A stretch of 5,487 bases of DNA from a bacterium. GTDB lineage: Bacteria; UBP15; UBA6099. The notes beneath the pieces were generated by a model, which had not been told where the DNA came from, did not search any database, and was given only the letters and a program-made list of their open reading frames with translations. The stretch lies in NCBI GenBank assembly GCA_029573925.1, contig JAKQBV010000385.1, forward strand, positions 1 to 5,487. Direction: 5' to 3'. Positions 1 through 5,487 of this stretch are shown one piece after another (position 1 is the stretch's first letter; every line of letters starts with the position of its first letter). Position numbers and translations under genes: made by a program.

Positions 1-80
1 TCCCTGGCTTCCTTGGTAGAGGCTACGTGCACCCCCGAACCGTGTGGGGGTGCTCTCTATACGCGGCAGTGAATCAGGGA
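1..80. other. Unexplained sequence with nested inverted repeats at the left edge
   Basis: Three nested complementary segments can be read directly. The outer pair is TCCCTG (1-6) with CAGGGA (75-80). The middle pair is GTAGAG (16-21) with CTCTAT (55-60), with one G-T pair. The inner pair is GCACCCCC (29-36) with GGGGGTGC (46-53), a perfect 8-bp stem with a 9-base loop. The outer 3' arm overlaps the first codons of the formate dehydrogenase frame. The frame that encodes formate dehydrogenase from 73 onward meets TGA at 70-72, and its translation before that (23 residues) does not resemble the family. I recognise no riboswitch, tRNA, intron or transposon end. It could be a structured RNA, the edge of an inserted element, or an assembly artefact at a contig end. 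Confidence 0.4.
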
Positions 81-1665
81 GGACACAGAATATGTCGTCA
101 TACTGATAACCGGGTCGAACACCACCGAGACGCACCCGATAATCGCGCTTCAAGTGAAAAAGGCTGCAAGGCGCGGCGCTAAGATTATTGTCGTCGAACC
201 TCGCCGCATCCAGCTTTGCGATATCGCGAAAATCCACCTTTCCCAGAAATCCGGCTCGGATGTCGCATGGATAAACGGATTCATCAACGTAATCATCAGC
301 GAAGGGCTGCATGACGCGTCGTTTATAGAGAACCGCACCGAAGGCTTCGAAGAAATGAAGTCGGCGGTCAAGAAATACACGCCGGAATATGTGGAGAATA
401 TCACGGGCATCCCGGCGGACGACCTGCGCGCCGCAGCTCGCGTTTACGCCAAAGCCGAAAAAGCCGCCATCCTTTACTCAATGGGCATCACGCAGCACAC
501 ATCCGGCACGAACAACGTCATGTCCGTCGCGAATCTTGCGATGCTGACCGGCAACATCGGCAAGCACGGAACAGGCGTCAATCCTCTCAGAGGCCAGAAC
601 AACGTGCAGGGAAGCTGCGACATGGGCGCTCTGCCCGACGTCTTTTCCGGATATCAGCAGGTTTCCAATTCCGACGCTAGGAAAAAGTTCTCCGCCGCAT
701 GGAAAGCGGAACTTCCTGAATCCGTCGGACTGACCGCCACAGAAATGATGCGCGCCGCAATAAAAGGCGATATTAAAGCGATGTACATCATGGGCGAAAA
801 CCCTATGGTGTCCGACCCCGACACGGGCCATGTGCGCAAAGCTTTGGAAAAATTGGACTTGCTTATTGTTCAGGACATATTTCTCACAGAGACCGCAAAA
901 CTGGCGGACGTTGTTTTCCCAGCCGTCTGCTTTGCCGAGAAGGATGGAACTTTCACCAACACGGAGCGGCGCGTGCAACGAGTAAGGGCGGCGGTGGCGG
1001 CTCCCGGCGATAGCAAACAGGACTGGCGCATCATCGGCGAGTTGGCGATGCGGTTTGGCTATAGAATGGACTATGAAAGCCCGGAGCGGATAATGGAGGA
1101 GATAGCGTCTCTTACGCCCAGCTACGGCGGGGTGGACTATGAGCGCATCGACAGGGAGGCCGTGCACTGGCCTTGTCCGTCTAAATCGCATCCCGGAACA
1201 CCCATACTTCACACAGGCGCGTTCACTCGCGGAAAAGGCAAGTTTGCGGCGGTCGAATTCTCCGGCCCCGACGAGGTTCCCGACGCCGATTACCCGATGA
1301 CTCTCATCACAGGGCGCATACTTTATCACTATCACACCGGTACGATGACCCGGCGCTCCCGGCCCCTCGACGAGCATGTGCCTCTGGCGTCTTTTCAGAT
1401 CAATCCCGAAGACGCTCGCAGCCTTAATATCGCCGACGGACAGTTCTGCGACGTCACATCAAGACGAGGCGCGATAAGCATCGCGGCGGCCATTTCGGAC
1501 GCGGTTCCCGCAGGCTCTATCTTTATACCTTTCCATTTCGCCGAGGCGGCTGCCAACGCGCTCACAAACTCCGCGCTCGACCCGATAGCCAAGATACCCG
1601 AATTGAAAGTGTGCGCCGCGCGCGTTACGCCGAAAGAGGATGCTCAACGGATGCTTAAATACTAA
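73..1665 (+). CDS. fdhA: Formate dehydrogenase alpha (catalytic, molybdopterin) subunit, 5'-truncated
   Basis: Catalytic subunit of a molybdenum or tungsten bis-MGD formate dehydrogenase, which interconverts formate and CO2, usually with partner Fe-S, NAD-binding or hydrogenase subunits that are not in this window. About 530 residues are present. From the first homologous codon, ATC at 73, one reads TGSNTTETHP and then RRGAKIIVVEPR, the cofactor-binding Rossmann-like domain. Counting from the internal GTG at 154, GQNNVQGSCDMGALPD lies at residues 147-162, YIMGENP at 211-217, and VQDIFLTETAKLADVVFP at 239-256. The C-terminal dinucleotide-binding domain has TGRILYHYHTGTMTRRS at 386-402. These match the FdhF/FdhA family closely through to the usual C-terminus. 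Missing are the N-terminal [4Fe-4S] cysteines and the Sec or Cys that ligates the metal, which lies roughly 22 residues before the first residue seen. GTG at 154 is not a true start, because homology extends upstream of it. No convincing terminator follows, only a 12-base palindrome. Confidence 0.93.
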   Translation: MREDTEYVVILITGSNTTETHPIIALQVKKAARRGAKIIVVEPRRIQLCDIAKIHLSQKSGSDVAWINGFINVIISEGLHDASFIENRTEGFEEMKSAVKKYTPEYVENITGIPADDLRAAARVYAKAEKAAILYSMGITQHTSGTNNVMSVANLAMLTGNIGKHGTGVNPLRGQNNVQGSCDMGALPDVFSGYQQVSNSDARKKFSAAWKAELPESVGLTATEMMRAAIKGDIKAMYIMGENPMVSDPDTGHVRKALEKLDLLIVQDIFLTETAKLADVVFPAVCFAEKDGTFTNTERRVQRVRAAVAAPGDSKQDWRIIGELAMRFGYRMDYESPERIMEEIASLTPSYGGVDYERIDREAVHWPCPSKSHPGTPILHTGAFTRGKGKFAAVEFSGPDEVPDADYPMTLITGRILYHYHTGTMTRRSRPLDEHVPLASFQINPEDARSLNIADGQFCDVTSRRGAISIAAAISDAVPAGSIFIPFHFAEAAANALTNSALDPIAKIPELKVCAARVTPKEDAQRMLKY

Positions 1666-1668
1666 CCC

Positions 1669-1680
1669 GCGCTATAGCGC
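1669..1680. repeat. 12-base perfect palindrome just after fdhA
   Basis: GCGCTATAGCGC reads the same on both strands and begins 3 bases after the fdhA stop codon. There is no T-tract on either side, so it is a poor intrinsic terminator. It may be a weak 3' hairpin of the fdhA transcript or chance. The rest of 1681-1748 shows nothing I can name. Confidence 0.3.
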
Positions 1681-1748
1681 CGTCGCTCTACTCTTGACTC
1701 GCGATAAAGATATTCTGCGCTTTCTTATATTCCAATCGGAAAACAATA

Positions 1749-1837
1749 CGGAGAGAGTGGGATTTGAACCCACGTAGACGCTCTCGCGCCTAACACACTT
1801 TCCAGGCGTGCGCCTTCAGCCGCTCGGCCATCTCTCC
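1749..1837 (-). tRNA. tRNA-Ser, anticodon GGA
   Basis: Read on the minus strand, this is a complete class II tRNA of 89 nt. The acceptor stem GGAGAGA/TCTCTCC is perfect, with discriminator G, which is the norm for tRNA-Ser. The D-arm region contains GGCCGAGCGGCTGAAGGC. The anticodon stem is CACGC/GTGTG with one G-T pair, around the loop CTGGAAA, so the anticodon is GGA (complement at 1801-1803), decoding UCC and UCU. The long variable arm has stem TAGGCG/CGTCTA, as expected for serine. The T-arm is GTGGG-TTCAAAT-CCCAC. The 3' CCA is not encoded: the base after the discriminator is T, so a CCA-adding enzyme is needed. The gene points toward the end of fdhA and away from the AsmA-like gene. Confidence 0.97.
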
Positions 1838-1849
1838 AAAACCATTTTA

Positions 1850-1877
1850 ATTTTATATATTTCGCTGAATTTATCAA
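1850..1877 (-). promoter_or_regulatory. Sigma70-type promoter of the tRNA-Ser gene
   Basis: On the minus strand, TTGATA (1877-1872) is followed by a 16-base spacer and TAAAAT (1855-1850). Each hexamer differs from consensus at one position. The tRNA 5' end is 12 bases downstream of the -10 box, so the transcript would start only a few bases before the mature tRNA. The upstream flank is AT-rich. Confidence 0.65.
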
Positions 1878-1934
1878 CTGCTTTTCCAATATGACGGCAA
1901 ACGAACAGGGCTTTTTTCGCTTTCGGAAACTTTT

Positions 1935-1965
1935 TTGAGAAATTATTCGCTAACATTGTTAGAAT
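1935..1965 (+). promoter_or_regulatory. Possible promoter and operator-like palindrome before the AsmA-like gene
   Basis: A TTGAGA (1935-1940) and a TAGAAT (1960-1965) each match sigma70 boxes at five of six positions, but they are 19 bases apart, which is long. The -10 box overlaps the 13-base inverted repeat CTAACA-T-TGTTAG (1950-1962), a size and position that would suit a repressor or activator site. If this promoter is used, transcription would begin around 1971-1973, which favours the ATG at 1998 over the GTG at 1974 as translation start. The assignment is tentative. Confidence 0.3.
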
Positions 1966-1997
1966 AGGGGACGGTGATTGTCAGCGCTCGGAGCAAT

Positions 1998-3902
1998 ATG
2001 GCGATATTAGACAAGGCGACAACTTTCATATTAGCGGTCGCAGAACTGGTTTGGGAATGGATGAAGCGGAATCCGGCGCCGATAATCGGCGTGTTGTCCG
2101 CTCTCACAGTCTTCTATTCCATTCTTCTGGTGTCTGTGCTGAAAGTCCGCGGACGGGCGGCTGAATATGTGCGCTCTTCAATTCAGGGCGACGTGACAAT
2201 CGACGAAATAAGGGTGTCGCCCGGTTTGCGCATTGAATTGATCGGCGTGAGCGCGGTGTCGAAAGACAGTTCTCTGAGCATCCCCGATATCTCCATAAAG
2301 AAGGCGGAGCTTGCGGCGGACATCCCATCTCTGCTCTTAGGGCGCGTGGTGTTGAGGGAGGTTTCGATAGACAGCCCGGAAATAACGATTTACAGAGACG
2401 AGAAGGGCGCTTACAACGCGGGCGCGTGGCTCAAGGCGCTGGAGGAGTGCGACCGCGCCGCTTTCAAAAGCTCGTTTCCGGCGCGCGTATCGGTCAGGGG
2501 GGCGGTTGTAAAAATGGAGCCTCCGCCGGGAGCCGCTTGGTTCGAGCCTCTTCGGCTCGCCGGCATGAACGGCGTCATGTTAAAGACAACAGACGGTATG
2601 CTGGCTTTGGATATGAAGGCTGATGTTATAGGTTCGCCTTCTTTTCTATCTGGCATTTTCACTCCGTGCTCAAAGGAAATCGGCATGGATGTTTCTTATT
2701 CATCCGACGCGTTCAATTTCTCTAATTTGAGGGACACTCTGGAAAACTCGCTGTTTGAGGGGCCGGGCGCGGCGAAGCTTCCCGGCGGTTCCGGAAAACT
2801 TGTTCTCGCGGCGCGCGGATTCCCGACTCAGCCCCAACTAGAAGGCAAAGCCTCCCTGAAAGATTTCGATATGTCGTTTTCATATACGAAGGGTATTATG
2901 CGCGTGACGGAGTTGAAAGCCGGGGTAGGCGTCGAACGCGCCACCGCTTCCGGAACCATCGATTTTAATTCGTCTGACATGCCTTTCATCATGTCGGTGT
3001 CGATTGAAAACATGCGCTTGCAGAGGCTCCTCAGAGACATGTCAGGTTTTATTTATTCTCCTGCGGGGCTTCTTAACGGTGAGGCCATGATATCCGGCGG
3101 ACTGAAAAATTTCTCGTTGAATATCGAAAGCGGAAAGGCGCATGTCACAGACGGAACTTTGAAACTGCCGTCTCCCGATTTATTCTCGACGGATGAGCGC
3201 CGAACAAGGCCGACTTCGATTCCATTCAAATCCCTAACCGCCGACATCGGAGGCGGAAGAGGGGAACTGAGGCTGAAAAACATTCTTATTGAGGCGAATG
3301 ATTTCTCGGCGACGGGAGAAGCGGCGATAGGCGGCTTTTCTTTCGGGTCTCTGTTCACGCCGGGCGCGCCGTGGTCGCTGAAAGTTTCCGCAAAAATTCC
3401 CGACTCGGAAAAGTTCGCCGCTTTTTTCCCTTCTTTTAGGAGCAGGATTTCAGGCTCAGCGATTCTGGAGTTGAACGCGCGCGGCTCTTTCAACAGAGCG
3501 GGAGCCGCGTCCGGTTCAGGCAGTCTCTCGATAAGAAACGGCAGTTTCTCTAATCCGTACGCCGGCAGGCGCGGCGTTCCTTATCAGACAGTCGATTTCG
3601 ACTCGTTCCAGTCATCTTTCGAACTGACCGACAATTTTGTGAAAGTGAAAAGCGCGTCGCTGACAGGCAACGGTATTTCCGTCGATGTGTCCGGGACTAT
3701 CGGGTTGAACGGCATGTTGAATCTGGCCGGTTTCGCGCGGATGGCCCCCGAATCGGCCCGGAATTTCGTCGGAATCGCTCCGTTCGTTTTTATTGAGGAT
3801 TTCGGGTCTCTCGCCACATTCTCTTCAGGTTTCACCGTAAAAGGGGAACTGTGGAACCCTCAACACGTATGGCAGAGGCCTGCGGCGACAAGATGGCATT
3901 GA
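1998..3902 (+). CDS. AsmA-family inner-membrane-anchored envelope protein
   Basis: Predicted protein of 634 residues. A short N-terminal stretch is followed by one transmembrane segment at about residues 25-49 (NPAPIIGVLSALTVFYSILL and onward), so the bulk should be periplasmic. The next ~100 residues fit the AsmA N-terminal region: a segment deriving a small beta domain (GDVTIDEIRVSPGLRIELIGV), then SIPDISIKKAELAADIPSLL and LREVSIDSPEITIYRD. The middle is repetitive beta-rich sequence, and around 500-600 is a typical AsmA C-terminal domain (GSLSIRNGSFS, then ASLTGNGISVDVSGTI). Family members are linked to outer-membrane biogenesis and bridge-like lipid transport; the exact role here is inferred. 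ATG 1998 has GGAG four bases upstream. GTG 1974 (AGGGG, 3-base gap) and ATG 2061 are alternatives. It lies 31 bases before the next gene, so the two are probably co-transcribed. The last residues (QHVWQRPAATRWH) are not clearly family-like. Confidence 0.8.
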   Translation: MAILDKATTFILAVAELVWEWMKRNPAPIIGVLSALTVFYSILLVSVLKVRGRAAEYVRSSIQGDVTIDEIRVSPGLRIELIGVSAVSKDSSLSIPDISIKKAELAADIPSLLLGRVVLREVSIDSPEITIYRDEKGAYNAGAWLKALEECDRAAFKSSFPARVSVRGAVVKMEPPPGAAWFEPLRLAGMNGVMLKTTDGMLALDMKADVIGSPSFLSGIFTPCSKEIGMDVSYSSDAFNFSNLRDTLENSLFEGPGAAKLPGGSGKLVLAARGFPTQPQLEGKASLKDFDMSFSYTKGIMRVTELKAGVGVERATASGTIDFNSSDMPFIMSVSIENMRLQRLLRDMSGFIYSPAGLLNGEAMISGGLKNFSLNIESGKAHVTDGTLKLPSPDLFSTDERRTRPTSIPFKSLTADIGGGRGELRLKNILIEANDFSATGEAAIGGFSFGSLFTPGAPWSLKVSAKIPDSEKFAAFFPSFRSRISGSAILELNARGSFNRAGAASGSGSLSIRNGSFSNPYAGRRGVPYQTVDFDSFQSSFELTDNFVKVKSASLTGNGISVDVSGTIGLNGMLNLAGFARMAPESARNFVGIAPFVFIEDFGSLATFSSGFTVKGELWNPQHVWQRPAATRWH

Positions 3903-3917
3903 TAAAACACAAGACGC

Positions 3918-3923
3918 GGAGGA
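3918..3923 (+). promoter_or_regulatory. Shine-Dalgarno site of the AMIN-glycosidase gene
   Basis: GGAGGA is complementary to the 16S rRNA 3' end and lies 10 bases before ATG 3934. It is the strongest ribosome-binding site in the window and fixes that start, which also begins a good signal peptide. It lies within the 31-base intergenic gap, allowing independent translation from a shared transcript. Confidence 0.7.
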
Positions 3924-3933
3924 TTGTCACCTT

Positions 3934-5334
3934 ATGACGAGGCTCGTAAAAATCATGGCGCTGGTCGCTGTCTCGCTTTCAGCCATCTGCCTCCCATTGA
4001 GGGCGGCGGACCTTATTGAGATAAAAAACATTTCCGACGGAGCTTCCGTCAAGTTGCTTATACGCCTCAAGGAAGAGGCGAAGACGAGCAGTTTCATTTT
4101 GAGCAATCCTCCCCGCGTTGTGATTGACTTTCCCGGCGCCGCTCAAATGTCGGAACAGAAATATGACGACGCGCTGCTTAAGGGCGCGCGTGTCGGAAAA
4201 CCCAATCCCGAAACAGTGCGCGTCGTGCTCGACCTCGCTTTCCTAATGCCTTACACCATAGTTCCGCACGAGGGCGGTCCGTCGCTTGTCGTCGTGATTC
4301 CGCGAAAACTAGAAGATAAAAAGAGGAGCAAGCAGCCGCTTCCGGGTATTGATTATTCGGCGACAGAAACAATGACCCCAGCCGGGCCTATGGCTTATCA
4401 TGTTCTCGAAGTTGACCTCGACGACCCGAACATATCGCTCGGCATGTGCATAGGGGAAGACAGACTCGGCGGACTTGAGAACCTCTCATCGATGGTAAAA
4501 AGGAAGGGCGCTGCCATAGGCGTCAACGGCGGCTATTTCAACACTGAAAACGGCGCGCCTATCGACCTGCTTATCGTCAAAGGCAAGGCCCTCACTCTGC
4601 CGGACAGATTCAGGGGCTTTTTCGGCGTGGACAATAAAGGCAAGCCGGTTTTTATCCGTCCGAACGCGGAGATAGGCGTCAGGGCTGACGGCCAGAAGTC
4701 TTATTTTGTCCACAGGCTGAACATAAAACCGAACAAAGGCGAGATAGCGGTATTTACACCTGAATACGGAAAGAAGACCGGAACCGCGAAGGGCCGCCGC
4801 GAGGTTGTCGTTCGCGGCGACAAAATCTCCGCTTTCGGCGACGGCGACACAGCTATACCCGCAGACGGTTATGTGCTGTCCGCGGATGATTCGCACTCCG
4901 AATTCCTGACTCCTCTTGCTGTTGGAGGGAGCGTAAAGCTCCTTCTCTCCTCATACCCAGACATCAGGAATATCGCTTACGGCGTTTCCGCAGGGCCGAT
5001 GCTCGTCCGAGAGGGCGCAATTCAAGCCAACCTTATAGAGGATTTTACTTTCACATCTCAGATTATAACGGCGAGAAACCCCAGAACGGCGGTCGGCGCG
5101 ACGGCGGACAACCGCCTGATTTTCGTGGTGGTCGAAGGGCGTTCAACCCGGAGCATCGGGATGACCCTCGACGAACTTGCGTCCCTGATGAAAAACCTCG
5201 GCGCGGTTGACGCGGTGAACCTTGACGGAGGCGGATCGAGCGCGATGGCGATTGGCGATAAAATCATGAACGAACTGCCTTCAGGCGAACGCAAAATAGC
5301 AAACGGTTTCATGATTTACTATAAATCCAAATAG
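3934..5334 (+). CDS. Secreted AMIN-domain phosphodiester glycosidase (NAGPA/DUF2233 family)
   Basis: Predicted exported protein of 466 residues. Residues 1-24 form a signal peptide (basic MTRLVK, hydrophobic core, LRA before AD); Cys19 is not in a lipobox. About 26-122 is an AMIN domain, with NPPRVVIDFPGA at 58-69 and VRVVLDL at 95-101; such domains bind peptidoglycan or envelope components and localise enzymes. After a basic linker (124-135), residues ~150-466 are the phosphodiester glycosidase domain, with GVNGGYFN at 196-203, SAGPMLVREG at 352-361, ARNPRTAVG at 380-388, GMTLDELA at 409-416 and NLDGGGSSAM at 429-438. The family includes the mammalian uncovering enzyme, which removes GlcNAc from phosphodiester-linked sugars. 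Bacterial members are thought to act on wall glycans or exopolysaccharides. The substrate here is unknown. All hallmark motifs are intact, so it is likely active. It follows the AsmA-like gene in an apparent operon. Confidence 0.92.
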   Translation: MTRLVKIMALVAVSLSAICLPLRAADLIEIKNISDGASVKLLIRLKEEAKTSSFILSNPPRVVIDFPGAAQMSEQKYDDALLKGARVGKPNPETVRVVLDLAFLMPYTIVPHEGGPSLVVVIPRKLEDKKRSKQPLPGIDYSATETMTPAGPMAYHVLEVDLDDPNISLGMCIGEDRLGGLENLSSMVKRKGAAIGVNGGYFNTENGAPIDLLIVKGKALTLPDRFRGFFGVDNKGKPVFIRPNAEIGVRADGQKSYFVHRLNIKPNKGEIAVFTPEYGKKTGTAKGRREVVVRGDKISAFGDGDTAIPADGYVLSADDSHSEFLTPLAVGGSVKLLLSSYPDIRNIAYGVSAGPMLVREGAIQANLIEDFTFTSQIITARNPRTAVGATADNRLIFVVVEGRSTRSIGMTLDELASLMKNLGAVDAVNLDGGGSSAMAIGDKIMNELPSGERKIANGFMIYYKSK

Positions 5335-5363
5335 CCGCTTAAGTTGCTTTATGTATAATAGCC

Positions 5364-5407
5364 GTTCGTGTCGCTTTGCTCCATTGAAGGAGCGAACTCG
5401 AACGAAC
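5364..5407 (+). terminator. Long imperfect hairpin after the glycosidase gene, possible terminator
   Basis: The inner stem TTTGCTCC (5375-5382) pairs with GGAGCGAA (5389-5396) around the 6-base loop ATTGAA, with one G-T pair. The outer stem GTTCGT (5364-5369) pairs perfectly with ACGAAC (5402-5407). Three more pairs (TCG 5371-5373 with CGA 5399-5401) connect them with small bulges. It begins 30 bases after the stop codon. The following tract CCTTCTCTTTT (5408-5418) is pyrimidine-rich but not a clean T-run, so it may be a weak intrinsic terminator or a structured 3' end. Confidence 0.45.
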
Positions 5408-5431
5408 CCTTCTCTTTTGAATCGTTTTCTG

Positions 5432-5459
5432 TTGATATAACTTCCTCAAATACTATAAT
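5432..5459 (+). promoter_or_regulatory. Strong sigma70-type promoter facing out of the window
   Basis: TTGATA (5432-5437), a 16-base spacer, and a perfect TATAAT (5454-5459). The -35 box and spacer length are identical to those of the tRNA-Ser promoter. Transcription would start near 5465-5467 and run rightward out of the window. The remaining ~20 bases show no start codon with a ribosome-binding site, so the gene it serves lies beyond 5487. Confidence 0.65.
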
Positions 5460-5487
5460 AGTCGTCCCTGAAAAAGAGTTTTATTCA

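Noticed and set aside
70..72. In-frame TGA as the selenocysteine codon of formate dehydrogenase
   Set aside because: In this family Sec lies about 22 residues before the first visible homologous residue and is followed by His and a conserved Pro/Ser-Val-Ala-Gly stretch. Here TGA is followed by Ile-Arg-Glu and preceded by unrelated residues.
52..75. Resemblance to the end of a type I-F CRISPR repeat (CTATACG...GCAGTGAA)
   Set aside because: The match to the recalled I-F repeat needs a 2-base insertion and loses the repeat's own stem. Only one copy is present, the preceding 51 bases hold no second repeat, and coding sequence follows where a spacer would be.
3..80. Lysine, TPP or other riboswitch, tRNA-Sec, group I/II intron 3' end
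   Set aside because: GGTAGAGG and GGGGGTGC recall parts of riboswitch consensus sequences, but the remaining conserved cores are missing. There is no T-arm, no intron domain V-like hairpin and no gene start downstream.
478..1377. Long minus-strand open frame opposite fdhA (about 299 codons)
   Set aside because: It lies entirely antisense to a clear formate dehydrogenase, its translation is rich in His, Arg and Cys with no recognisable domain, and it is a codon-bias shadow.
1694..1730. TTGACT (1694-1699) as a -35 box for a plus-strand promoter
   Set aside because: No -10 box is found at 15-19 bases; the nearest candidates are 11 and 25 bases away, and a tRNA on the other strand follows.
3948..3990. 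Lipoprotein signal at Cys19 of the glycosidase
   Set aside because: The residues before the cysteine are Ser-Ala-Ile; a lipobox needs Gly, Ala or Ser directly before Cys. A standard signal peptidase I site (LRA) lies five residues later.

Overview
The window reads as a piece of a bacterial chromosome, or a metagenomic contig, from an anaerobe with two membranes. A molybdenum or tungsten formate dehydrogenase catalytic subunit argues for anaerobic one-carbon or hydrogen/formate metabolism. An AsmA-type envelope protein argues for an outer membrane. The tRNA has no encoded CCA. A phylum cannot be fixed by eye. Synergistota-like or another deep-branching anaerobic lineage would fit, but that is a guess.

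Layout. Positions 1-72 do not continue the reading frame that follows and fold on paper into nested stems. From about 73 to 1665 (+) lies the C-terminal three quarters of a formate dehydrogenase alpha subunit; its N-terminus and active-site Sec/Cys are not in the window. The gap 1666-1973 holds a tRNA-Ser(GGA) gene on the minus strand with a good sigma70-type promoter, plus two short palindromes. Next come two plus-strand genes 31 bases apart, probably one envelope operon: an AsmA-family membrane-anchored protein (1998-3902) and a secreted protein with an AMIN domain joined to a phosphodiester glycosidase (NAGPA/DUF2233) domain (3934-5334). The last 150 bases have no gene. They hold a long imperfect hairpin (possible terminator) and a strong promoter that faces out of the window on the plus strand.

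How the parts relate. Formate dehydrogenase is metabolic and looks unrelated to the rest; it is separated from the other genes by the oppositely oriented tRNA. The AsmA-like and AMIN-glycosidase proteins are likely co-transcribed and both act at the cell envelope, the first probably in lipid or outer-membrane homeostasis and the second on a cell-wall or polysaccharide glycan phosphodiester. I find no defence system, mobile element or CRISPR array. The least explained segment is the structured sequence abutting the broken formate dehydrogenase frame at the left edge.
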